DNA of 64,000 bases from Glutinoglossum americanum (Eukaryota > Ascomycota > Geoglossomycetes > Geoglossales > Geoglossaceae): assembly GCA_020080175.1 (NCBI GenBank), contig JAGHQL010000043.1:1-64000 (forward strand), read 5' to 3'. Numbering within the stretch: the first letter of the stretch is position 1; the number at the start of each line of letters is the position of its first letter. Below the pieces are notes generated by a model. That model was not told the origin of the DNA. It worked only from the letters and a program-made list of their open reading frames with translations, and did not search any database. Positions 46,060 to 56,448 of the stretch are shown piece after piece. A program made the translations under genes and the position numbers.

Positions 46060-47606
46060 ATGACAAGCAGGCACCGACCGGTAATGAGTTACGATGATCT
46101 TAAAAAGAAGCTCCAGAAGGATCTTGACGAAAAGGCCGCGGGGACCTCACCATCCAGTATACTCGACGGGCCACCGATCCCTAAACTCGTGCCAGTTCCG
46201 GCTTTACTCTGCCCCTTCACAGACGAGCAATTAGACTATGCAGCACGCTGCTTCACGTTAAGCAAGATTAACCTCCATGAACCTTTTGCTCGCATATGCT
46301 CGTATCAAACACCTTCTGCTTGTGCCGAACGCCGCAGTGCTGAGTACATGGAAGCCTTTTATAAAAACTCCGACTGGACGAAAGACATAGAGCTTGTGTT
46401 TTCTGCAATACAGTACTCTCAAGCTATGAGCAGCTGTGAAGAGAAGGTACATTTCCAGGAAATACTGTATCCACACACAGATCGGGCGCTTGGAGATTGT
46501 CCCTATCTTGACCAGTGTTACAATGTCCACAGAGGCTGCCGGTTCATGCATTACAAGAGCGTGCCACCTAAGAACGGGTTTGGAATCATTGGAGTGGAGA
46601 TGTTAAAACAGACACAAAAATGGAAATCAAACCCCGATGCGTTTGATTTACTATCTGTGGCGATGAAAAATCAAGACATAGAAATATTGCAGAAATGCCA
46701 AATGGTCTGGAAGAGATTTGGGTCAATGCTTCCAGGACATGTACTGGGAGAGGAACCTGACGTAGGTCTGGTCCCGGCCAGAGACTCCGGATTAAGCTAA
46801 TCCCTATCCTAGCCTATCGAACCGCAGTGGATCAACTGTGACATTCGTAAATTGGACTTCAAACTTCTCGGGAAGTTTTCTGTTATCATGGCAGACCGTG
46901 AGCCTACCCTTCTACTTCCTATCGGAGAAGATCATCAGCTGACTACCGCCTTGCAGCTCCTTGGCCGATCCATATGAATCTCCCCTATGGAGCGCTCAAC
47001 GACGACGAAATCTTCTCCCTACCGGTTAATTCACTCTGCGATAATGGCTTTATGTTCCTGTGGGTTACGACTCGATATGTGACTGCAGGCCGTAATTGTC
47101 TGAAGCGTTGGGGATATCGTGTCGTCAACGAGCTCATCTGGGTTAAAACGAACCAGCTCAACAAGACGATTGTGTCGGGGATTACCGGGCATTGGCTCAA
47201 TCACACCAAAGAGCACTGCCTAGTCGGGTAAGTCATTCGCCATGACTCACAACCGCTCTCCTATCCGCCTCCCCGCAGTTGTTGACTCCTTTCGTGAAAT
47301 AGGATCAAAGGTGACCCCCCAGCCTACAGCAAAGAGCCTGACTGCATCGTCGCTCCCATGCGTGAGACCTCTCGTAAGCCTGACGAGATTTACAACATGA
47401 TCGATCGCCTGACTAGGAGAAATGTGAAGAAACTAGAACTGTTTGGACGGACAGGGAATTTGCGTTCTGGATGGCTTACCGTTGGCAATCAGGTGCCTCG
47501 AGGATTCAAGGTTGCTGACCCGGTGCTGGCAGAGAATCTCAAGGAGGCAAAAAATTATCCAAGCGCTCAGTTGGCCACGAGGCTTTATAGTACTTTTCCA
47601 TGTTAG
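46060..47606 (+). CDS. IME4: mRNA N6-adenosine methyltransferase, Ime4/METTL3 family
   Basis: Four exons (46060-46761, 46813-46897, 46957-47227, 47303-47606) give 453 residues. The second junction splits the catalytic motif: exon 2 ends SVIMAD plus one base and exon 3 completes [19 protein letters not shown] (D262-W265). Exon 3 also has [21 protein letters not shown] and [14 protein letters not shown]; exon 4 has [22 protein letters not shown] and WLTVGNQ. All match METTL3 rather than METTL14 or Kar4, which lack DPPW. Upstream, [20 protein letters not shown] is a CCCH finger equal to the second finger of METTL3. The enzyme moves a methyl group from S-adenosylmethionine to adenosine N6 in mRNA, controlling meiosis in yeast. 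Start at 46060; [10 protein letters not shown] nine residues on is an alternative. Confidence 0.93.
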
Positions 47607-48655
47607 TTGTTGGTTGTTCGGCCGTTATAGGCACTTCGCTTCGAAGTAGTCGTTGAGGAAATTGCTGGCATTTTGATAGCATCTCTATCCCTTTTTAGAC
47701 AGATTGAGCATTTAGGCTAGAACACTCTAGGTTACGAACTTGGAGACGAAAGTTGTGGATTTGCCGAGGGTTGGTTGCACTGCACATCTAGCTTCTCGCG
47801 TTATTTCTTGGATCGAAGGTTCTGGACTCCGTCTTTTCCAAATATGTTCCAGCATCGCTAGCCGTTGAGAATGAATGTGAATTTGAAATTCAGTGGATAT
47901 ATGGTAACCTATTTTATATCAATGCGCTGATGCCACCAGTCACAGAGCTTGCCACAAGTATAATGTCAACAAACTCGTTTCTTCCATTACTACGTTGACG
48001 TTTGTTCTAGCTACTAACATGAAATGTAAGAACAGCATGACAAAAACTTTTGAGACTATTGCACAAGCCCTTATTTCTCGAAAGCCATCTCCCTTACGGC
48101 TCAGAAGCTCTATCCTTAGAAACGATCTTTGCTTCGTTGGGGATGAGTAATCCGATTAGAATTGAGAGAATGAAAACAGAAGATGCGCTATCCACTGCTA
48201 GAGTGTTGATCCACGTGTGGTTATCTAGGGGAATGAAGGGGAAGCTTTTTTGGTTCACTGCCCCAAAAATTTTGTTCCACAAGCGAATAGGTATCCAGGG
48301 CAATGAAACGTGAGGACATCGTCTGACGAAAGAAAAAGGAAATTCAACTCGCCGTAAAATTGTCGTAGTTGCCGTTTCTGAGACAGAAAACTACAGATGT
48401 AAAGCGGTAATGCAAATGCGCGAGAGGGGGGGTATGGTCGATCATCACATAGGTACAATGAGTAGAGGGTCAATGCATAGTAAGAATGAAACACTGAGAA
48501 AAACTTGACAAACGACCGAGCAGATAAGTGAGTGAAATGCAGGCAAAAGCTCACCGATTGCAGGGCCGGACGCAAACAGTAGACATTGTGCATTGTAAGC
48601 AGCTTTCTATACAGGTCTCACTCTTACCTCTGGCGCCAGGACACTTCTAGCCTCT
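47607..48655. other. Intergenic region, possible cryptic minus-strand exon
   Basis: 1.05 kb between the 3' ends of IME4 and the FKBP gene. On the minus strand a frame runs open from about 48390 to 48094 and encodes a hydrophobic segment (SSVFILSILIGLLIPN) with ordinary codon use. It follows an acceptor-like CTGTAG, and a donor-like TCG|GTGAGC sits after an ATG at 48593. No family is recognised, so I do not call a gene. Confidence 0.4.
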
Positions 48656-50460
48656 TTATTTGATTCCCAAGCACTTGATCTCGAAAATAAGAGTGCTGTT
48701 CTTCGGAATACCTTGTTGTTCTTTGTTGCCGTAGGCTAAGTGTGCAGGAATGGTGAGTCTTCGTTGGCCACCTTCGGCGATCCCCGCAACGCCAATATCC
48801 CAACCCTTAATCACCTCGCCCGCACCAAGCTTGAAAGAAAAAGGTGGGCCCTTCTTGTTTGCTGTGCATAGGAACGTATTAGTAAGATAACAAGAAAATG
48901 AGAAGCAAAACTAATTGGCGAAGTCACATACCCTCAAACTGTTTCCCGTCAAGAAGCTTGCCGATATAGCGCATAGAGACTTTATTGCCTTTCTTAGCAA
49001 CCGGACCCTTCCCGACCACCTTGTCTTCAATCTTGACACCCTGCACCGTCCTCACTTTGTCGTTATTACTCTCGGGCTTATTAGCGAAATTGGCGGGTCC
49101 TTGCTCAAGGTCCTTCGCAAATTGAACCTTTTTGTCCCCCTTATTGGGAGCGGAGCTCTCCTTGCTCGACTTTTCTTCCTTCTTCCCAGTCTTGGTTTCC
49201 ACAGCTTTGGGAACGGCTTCTCCCGCATTATTCTTAAGCTTCTTAAGTTGCTTTTTACTGAGTTTCTGTTCGCCATTTATCTTAGGCTCCTCAGGTTTAA
49301 GAGATTTTGCCATGATATCATCAAGATTCGGAGTTTCATCTCCGGAATCTTGCGCAGGACGCTTGTTCTTACCCTTCTCTTTCTTCTCTTTCTTCGCTTG
49401 AATAAGCTTTGGTACCTCTTCCTCATCATCAGTATCAACCTCAGCAATTCTAGGGTCGGCAATGTCGTCAAGCTCATCACTCTCTTCGTCATCATCAATC
49501 TCGTCTTCATCAGGCGAGAGGTCGTATTCTTCATCTTCATCCGAGTCGTAGTAGGGAAGACGATCAGAAGAGGTGTCATTTGCAGGAATCACATAATTGC
49601 CGGTAAGGTAGACGGTGTGAGTGCCGGAGACTTTGAAGAAAACCTGCTCGTCCTCACCGATTGTGATATCCAAAGGCTGCTGGTAGGCCTGGCGTAGTGA
49701 AGAACGGTGTTAGATTCAGGGGATAGCTTCCAGAGAGGGCGGGTTCGCACTAACCTTGACTGGATCCAAGGTACAAATCACGAAAGTCTCAACATCCAGT
49801 TCCTCTCCTTCCTCATCACTATCTGATTCATCTCCAGTCGCTTTCGCCTTGCCTTTGTTAACCAATCCGTTGGGCTTGTCAACACACATTTGATCATCCT
49901 CGTCGTCTTGAGCAAGCAACTTCTCCAACTTCTCTATTTCCTTCTTTTTGAGAGCCTTCTTAGTCCGTTCAGGATCGCTTGGTCCGCCATTATCTTCAGA
50001 CTCTCCATCGGAGTCTTCATCGGATTCGTGACTCTCGTCATCGGAATCAGAACCACCACCCAAAAGGGCTTTAAGATAGTCTTCTTCGTCCGACTCACCT
50101 TCGGATTCGTCTTCCGAATCGTGACGTGAACGAATGATTTTTAGAGTAGCACGTGCAGGTGCATCGCCATTAGGGGCAGCTTCGGGAGCAACAGAAGGTT
50201 GTGCGCTGGGGTCAATAGCAGCCATTGTGATGCGGAACTATATTAATACCATTAGATAAACTTTTTGATAAAATCTCTAATGAGGTCGGAATTGAATAGG
50301 ATGATATGGATGGACGGGTGGGGAGTAACGCGGATGTCTATCGCTGGTTGCGGAATATTCAAGAACTTACAGTAGCTGGGTATTCTGGAGTAGCGGGCAC
50401 GATCACATCGCCAGCCGGAACCTCGAGGCCCCAGAGCGCAACGGGAAGTAGAGCAGACAT
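48656..50460 (-). CDS. Nucleolar FKBP-type peptidyl-prolyl isomerase Fpr3/Fpr4
   Basis: Four exons (50371-50460, 49755-50237, 48932-49688, 48656-48861) give 511 residues. Junctions: [30 protein letters not shown] and [14 protein letters not shown]. The N-terminus [18 protein letters not shown] starts the nucleoplasmin-like domain of the Fpr3/4 and FKBP39 group. Long acidic D/E stretches and Lys-rich segments follow, as in nucleolar histone chaperones. The C-terminal FKBP domain has [37 protein letters not shown] and IPAHLAYG, ending [11 protein letters not shown]. Such proteins isomerise prolines in histone tails and act in rDNA chromatin in yeast. The middle reading frame alone lacks both the N-terminal exon and the last part of the isomerase domain. 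It is divergent from REV1, 358 bases away. Confidence 0.92.
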
Positions 50461-50717
50461 AGCTGTTTTACTTTTTATTTTAAGAGTTCTGGTAAAGATG
50501 AGTGCGAACCTTCTCCTAGAAAGTTAAATAAAAAGGCCCGGAGAGTTTTTCTCGCAGGATGCTTAACTAGAAGCGCAGAGAATAGCGGTGTTGATGGATG
50601 AGAGAAAGGTATGAGAGGTTGAAGGCTGGCGAGGGAACTTTTTTTCTTAGTGTATCGCAAAATCCGCTAATCCTATCTCGGTCTATCGATGGAACAGAGG
50701 GTAACTGTGTGTGTTGA

Positions 50718-50725
50718 TCACGTGA
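50718..50725. promoter_or_regulatory. CACGTG palindrome in the FPR/REV1 promoter
   Basis: TCACGTGA, centred in the 358-base divergent promoter, is 93 bases before the REV1 start and about 258 bases before the FPR start. It fits the Cbf1/bHLH consensus RTCACGTG in ascomycetes. Only the motif supports it. Confidence 0.35.
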
Positions 50726-50818
50726 TTTGTGCGCGTGGGTCCTGCTCACTCCACCAAAAGATTCGAGGATGCGCACGTTCTACCCATTGTCAAGACTCGT
50801 ACAAGGGAAGATTTCTTA

Positions 50819-52902
50819 ATGCTGAGGTTTGGAGATAAGTCAACTGCTGTGCGTAAACAGATTGAAAACCGTGAGCCTCCTCCGAAACATTAACCCGGTA
50901 TTTGCATTCTAATGTCTTGCCACCAGACACATTTGAGGACGAGGAAGGCGAAGAATATGAGGCCTCTAATTTCGGTGGCTTTAAAGACTACTTCCGCCGC
51001 AAGAAGATCAAACTTCAGAATCTAGACGCTGAGCTGCGGTCTTCGTCCTCCGAGAACCCTCGGATCTTCCGTGGCGTTGTTGCTCATGTGAATGGGTACA
51101 CACAACCCTCTCTGAATGATCTTCACCGCCTAGTTGTTGCATATGGTGGGGGCTTCATGCAGTACTTGGATGGCAAAACCGCCGTTACTCACATCATTGC
51201 TAGCGGCTTAACTTTGAAGAAACGAGTAGAGTTTCGCAACTACAGGATTGTGAAGCCAGCATGGGTGGTGGAGAGTGTGCGTGCCGGAAGATTGCTGCCG
51301 TGGGATGACTTCAGAGTTGTCGATGAGGGAAGAAGCCAGAAGGTCTTGGGGTTTGATAATGGAAGGGTTGTCAGTCAGACCACAGACTTGCAACTTAGTT
51401 ACAAGGAACAAACCCGAGATAGTTGGTATACCAGTCAGATCAAAGAACAGTTGAACGAACCGCCATGCAAGGGAAACATATCTTCTCTAAACTCTCCACC
51501 TATACCATTGGACGATCTCCGTGATGCACCGCCAGGTGGAGAAACCCCCCCGTCACTGGATAGTGTATCATCGGAGTCAGAACCAGGGCTGAAACCTCCG
51601 AAAGGTGAGCGTGATGGGCAAATGAGAAGCAGACAGCAGGTCCAACAGTTCAAGACGAATATTCACAATAGAAGGGAGCCGGAGGACCCAATTGTGGACG
51701 ATATTGAAAGTCCACGAAGGAAAACCACCCAGCGGCCCCACCCAGCGGCCCTGACTACCATGCCCAAAAGCCTGCACGATGCCTCGGAGCAGAAACCCCT
51801 GAATACTCTTGGCACGCAATTCATCATCCCCTCACAGGTCGATCCAAGTGTGGCGGCGGAGTTACCTGAAGAGATAAGATCCAAGATTACAGGATCACAC
51901 AGATTAACTAACCGTTCTGCTAAATTTCCACGGGCGTCCAAGTCTCCGGCTCCAGCGGCGGTGTCAAAGAAAGCTATCCCTGCGTCATCCCAGCTCGATC
52001 AAGAGACCTTAGAAGCTCTACCACCTGAGATCAGAGAGGAGGTCCTGTCTTTCTATCGATTAAAGACATCATCTTCCTCAAGGACGCTTGATCAGATGCC
52101 AGTGCCGTCGTCGGCTAGAAAGGGCGGCGTGGCTCTGCTCAAAATGGATTCGAAGAAACCTGCTGGACCCACGAAAAAGAATAGGGCTGGCCCATCTGTC
52201 TCGAGAGGAGGAAAAGGGGATAGCAATCCCACACTGGCGCAGACTGCCTTCATTAGACCAGGTAGCAGCAACGGCAAAGATCCCGTAAGCCAAAAACTTA
52301 ACGTGGACCAAAGAAACACCGACGACGATACAGATGATATGGACCCAGATTTCCTCGCCGCCCTACCCGAGGACATTCGACTCGAACTCCTTGAAGAATC
52401 TCGCCGCGCACGCCTAAAACGTCGTGCGAACCTCGACCTCGACAGAAACAATAAGAACTACAGGCCAATATCGCCAGTTCCACAACTAGGCCAACGATAT
52501 CTCCGCCTCCCCCCACGACCTCCCAAACCGACGTTCACCGCGCAAAAACTTTCTACTCTCCCTGAACTCCGAGAAGTTATATCATCGTGGCATGAAGAAT
52601 TCCGCGATGAGGGGCCGTATGAAGAGGATGTGGAGGCGTTTAACAAGCATCTCCACAGAGTCGTGTGCGAGGAGGGGGATATGGCTAAGGCTGTGTCTCT
52701 TGTAGGATGGTTGGGCTGGGTGGTCAGCAACGACGAGGATGCCAACAGCGATGACAACAACGACAACAATCATAAGAAACCCTCAACAGGCAAAGGTTCC
52801 TGGAAGCAAGCGCTAGGGAAAACCGAGGAGGCAGTCCAAGCCGCTGTAAAGGAGAGAGGCTTGGGTCCAGTGGTTGGTTTGGGTACGGGGATTAAGTCAT
52901 AA
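50819..52902 (+). CDS. REV1: Rev1 homologue lacking the polymerase domain
   Basis: Two exons, 50819-50870 and 50927-52902, give 675 residues; the junction reads RKQIENHTFEDEEGEEYEAS (donor GTGAGC, acceptor CACCAG), typical of fungal Rev1. A BRCT domain lies at about 61-146 (FRGVVAHVNGYTQPSL, KPAWVVESVRAGRLLPW), followed by KVLGFDNGRVVSQTT and DSWYTSQIK. Three ubiquitin-binding motifs lie near 322 (VAAELPEEIRSKI), 375 (LEALPPEIREEVL) and 490 (FLAALPEDIRLELL). The Rev7-binding C-terminal domain is about 575-620 (YEEDVEAFNKHLHRVVCEEG, GWLGWVVS). Residues 147-320 are a low-complexity linker with no Y-family polymerase motif (no DFDSFF, no fingers, palm or PAD). Full Rev1 proteins are about 1000-1200 residues. 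It could scaffold translesion synthesis but not insert dCMP itself. Confidence 0.85.
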
Positions 52903-53392
52903 GATAATAGCAGTGTCGGATCTTTGATATGTGTTAGGAGAAAGGTGTACGGGATAGTTTGATATATGCACTCTTACGTGTACAACGTTCAAACGTCAAC
53001 GTTAAACGTCAATATAAAGACACAGCGCGGGAGAAAGAGATAAAACAACCCTTCTTTCTCCTCACAGCATCCTCGTGAGTGGCGAAACACCCCACCCAAC
53101 CAACAAAAAACGCGACGTGCTAGAAAACCTACCCCCATCTCCTTCTCTTTCCTCCAATTCTCAAGTACACATGCTTTTCTTGCTCGAATGGGGCAGCAGT
53201 AAGAATAACGGTAAGGCTAAGGATCCCGAACTTCGAAAAGCAACTATATCAATTCCTCAATATATGCCCGTATTAAGTTCTGTTCCAAGCCAATCGTACG
53301 TGCACTCAAAACAAGGGGCTCAATCGTTTTCATTCTCCCACATCATTGCATCGCCTTCCACCGTAAAAAAAAAAATAATTGAAATCCTAGCT
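52903..53392. other. Convergent 3' intergenic region
   Basis: 490 bases between the 3' ends of REV1 and the PDI gene. A short A run lies at about 53365-53375. No gene is seen. Confidence 0.5.
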
Positions 53393-55244
53393 CTACAACT
53401 CATCGTGGATCTCTTCATCATCACCCTTAGGCTTCACGGTCTCCGTTGCCTCACTAGCCGCACTCTCAGTAGTGCCCTCTGCCATTTCAGTGGCTGCTGG
53501 AGCAGCATGTTCCACCGTCTCGGACGACTCGGCTTCCTCCTTCGCAACGTAGGCATCAACCTGGTACTTGCCTTTCTCCTTGATGAAGTTCGCAAGGTCC
53601 TCGATGGTGCGCGAGCCACTGTAGTCGACGGGCTTGTCTTTGGCGCCGGCAGGGTAGAGCTTAATGGTTGGGAAGCCCGCGATCTCTTCTGGCACATCAT
53701 TGGCGGTGGCATCGACCTTAGCGACGATCACTTTCGAGGCATAGTCGGGATTGTTGAAGTAGAGCGCTGCGAGCTCCTCATACTTGGGAGCAAGACTGAC
53801 GGATTCAGATCAGCTCCTGAAAAGTATTTCACTAAATCTTTATTCTCAGGTTCCGAACTTACGCTTTGCAGTGACCGCACCAGGGAGCGTAGAACTCCAC
53901 AAGAACGTCCTTGGTGTCATCCTTCACGATTTGCTCGTAGTTGTTCGCAACAACAACATAGACGGGTCCATCCTGCTTCTCGGGGATCGGTTCGGACTTG
54001 ATGCTGGGGGCCATCTTCCCGTCAACAAACTCCTGAACGAACTCATCGATAGCTTTTTGGGTGATCTTCTTGCTCTGATCGAACGGGAATTTCTGATTCT
54101 TAGCCGTCTCCTGGATGGCGAAAGCAGGGAACTTATCAGTCTCGAGATTAAGGTTGCCGGCATGGGCACCAAAGGCTTTGGCATCAATGGTAGCGAAGTT
54201 GAGCTTGCCCTTGTGCTTTTGAGCAACGGGTCTGATCTCTTCTGCAAGGGCCGCGCGCTCTTCAGCTGTCTCTGCGAAGATATATGCCAGGGGAATACCG
54301 GACTAGTTACACATATTAGCAAATGAGAACCTATGCAGAAGAACCGCTAAAGAATCACTCACTTGCATGTACCCAGAGTAGGTGTCAGGGCCAACTTCGC
54401 CGACCAAGGGAACGGAAGCAGCCTTTGCGAATGCCTCAATGGCTTCTGCGTCGAATTTCTCGGCAAAAACGGTCCTGCCATCATCAAATTGCTTATACAT
54501 AATGATAGACGGCACCTTGGTATCTTCGGCCTCCGTCAAAGCAGAATCTGTCACAGAGCCAAATAGGAAGGAGTCCCGCAGCTTCTCTGCGGCGGCAGTG
54601 AAAGCATCCTTTGAAGAACTATCGTCCTCCTTGAAGTATCCAATTAGGACAACCTTATCAGCTGTCTTGAATTCTTCGATAGTATCCTTGTTTAGTATAG
54701 ATACTGCAGGTAGAGACTGCTTAACCATGTATGAAATGATGCTAAAAGATAATACATGCGTCAGCTGAAAGCAATTCTAGACCGAGCTCCATTGAGGATT
54801 ATACATACGCTGGAGCTTTTCGTGCTCCCGAATATGGACTCGGGTTTTCTGGGCCTCGGAAGACCTTTATGGTTGGGTATCCCTCAACGCCATATGTCTG
54901 ACACAATGCAGTCTCCTCGGTGCAGTCAACCTTGGCTAGAACAATATTCTTCTCCTTTAGCGTCGTTGCCGCTTCTTCATACTCTGGAGCTAGAGCTTTG
55001 CAATGCCCACTATGATCATAGGTCAGCAAATTCAAGTTCAAGTGCATGACAGTCGAGCTAGAGTATCAATTCAACTCGACCTTAGGAACACTCACCACCA
55101 CGGTGCATAGAACTCGATGAGCGATAGATCATGATCTTTAACGAAGGCGTCAAAGTTGTCCTTCCCAAGCACATGCACATCTGAAGCCGACGCAACAGCT
55201 GCAGCACCAAGCAACCCGAGGGCGACAGTTCTTAAGAGGCCCAT
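53393..55244 (-). CDS. PDI1: Protein disulfide isomerase
   Basis: Five exons (55096-55244, 54809-55009, 54363-54741, 53863-54302, 53393-53795) give 523 residues. A signal peptide covers about 1-20 ([20 protein letters not shown]). Both thioredoxin-like active sites are rebuilt at exon joins: the first, [10 protein letters not shown], is split within the Cys codon between exons 1 and 2; the second, [11 protein letters not shown], ends exon 4 and joins [13 protein letters not shown]. Two inactive thioredoxin folds lie between. The acidic tail ends HDEL, an ER retention signal. The enzyme forms and rearranges disulfide bonds in the ER lumen. Length and a-b-b'-a' layout match yeast Pdi1. No unfolded-protein-response element is obvious upstream. 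Confidence 0.95.
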
Positions 55245-56448
55245 TGTTAAAGGTAGGCCGATCGAGAAAAGGGAATAATAGAAAACGACGGTCTAGAGAG
55301 TATCACTCCCAGTAGATGTTATTTTATCAAGAAATAAATTTTGCGGATGGTCGAGTGAATTTTCAGCCGGGGGGAAGCAGCTTGGTTAAAGAGGTAGTTT
55401 GAAAAGGTTAAGGTGTCCTCCACAAAATACATTACACAGCCGCATCGGTTCAAAGCTCGCTTCCCGTACCAAAAGGACAAGTGGTCACTTAGCACACTTT
55501 TTAGCCCTCCCGCTTAAAATAGGAGAGGCACTCGAGAATGATCGACCTATTCATTGGATCCCTTTTTCGATCTCCAATATACCTTGTATAGTACAACTTG
55601 CCTCAAAGATCCATACCCCGGAGGTAAAACTCAAAAAGAGCTGCTCCTTGAATATGTCTGCGTTCTGCAGAATAACAGCCCCTGAAGTTACAAAAAAACA
55701 AATTCTAAATTCCAAATTCCAGCAGAACACCAGACGAACACTCTCCTTCCATTACCCAACGAAAGAAGCCCCCCTAGGGGAAAACACCTAAATAGTCCGG
55801 TTACCAATCCGCATGACTAGCCACCCGAAAAGAAGCTACTATTCCTAAATCCGTAGTGGTGTACTTGTACAGACCCGCTAAAACCCTATCCACCAAAACG
55901 CCTAATGCAAGTGTCAGGATCATCAGCGTGATTCCTCTACCTTAAGTTTAGAAGCAATCAGGTACAGCACTATGTATAAACCCCTGTGATGTTGTCGAGT
56001 GTAGTTGCTTGAATATCGTCAACACGCTAAGATTCGCGCATTCAAATTCTAACACATCTATCCCTTTCAAGAGAACAGATACCTCAATTCTTCCAGAACC
56101 ACAAGCGCCGAACTATCCTAGTTTGTTCGCATTGCCGTAGATAGCATGTTTAATCTTCGGGGTCTCAGCTGTGAATAACTATAATATGGACCACCCTACG
56201 AAATCTTGTACTAGTCCTTGATGCGAGAAAACCTCCCTGACCGACCCTGCTGAATGAGAAAAAATACACCAAAAATGGGTAGGAAGATTGGTAAACGCCA
56301 CTATCCATATCTACAAAAAGTTTTAAATCGGGTGTCACTCTGCGTAGAGGCAGCTGTAAAAACTAATAGAGGTGTGCGGATAGAGAGAATGTCGGAGTAC
56401 CGGGGTGGTAGCAATATCGCAGAACATCTCATAACGGCCAGAGAAGCC
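55245..56448. other. Intergenic region
   Basis: 1.2 kb holding the PDI promoter and the 3' region of ATG22, both leftward. A 130-codon + frame at 55399-55791 has no domain-like features and would run across the PDI promoter; not accepted. Nothing else is seen. Confidence 0.5.

Noticed and set aside
55399-55791. 130-codon + frame before the PDI gene
   Set aside because: No recognisable domain, signal or splice sites, and it runs across the PDI promoter.
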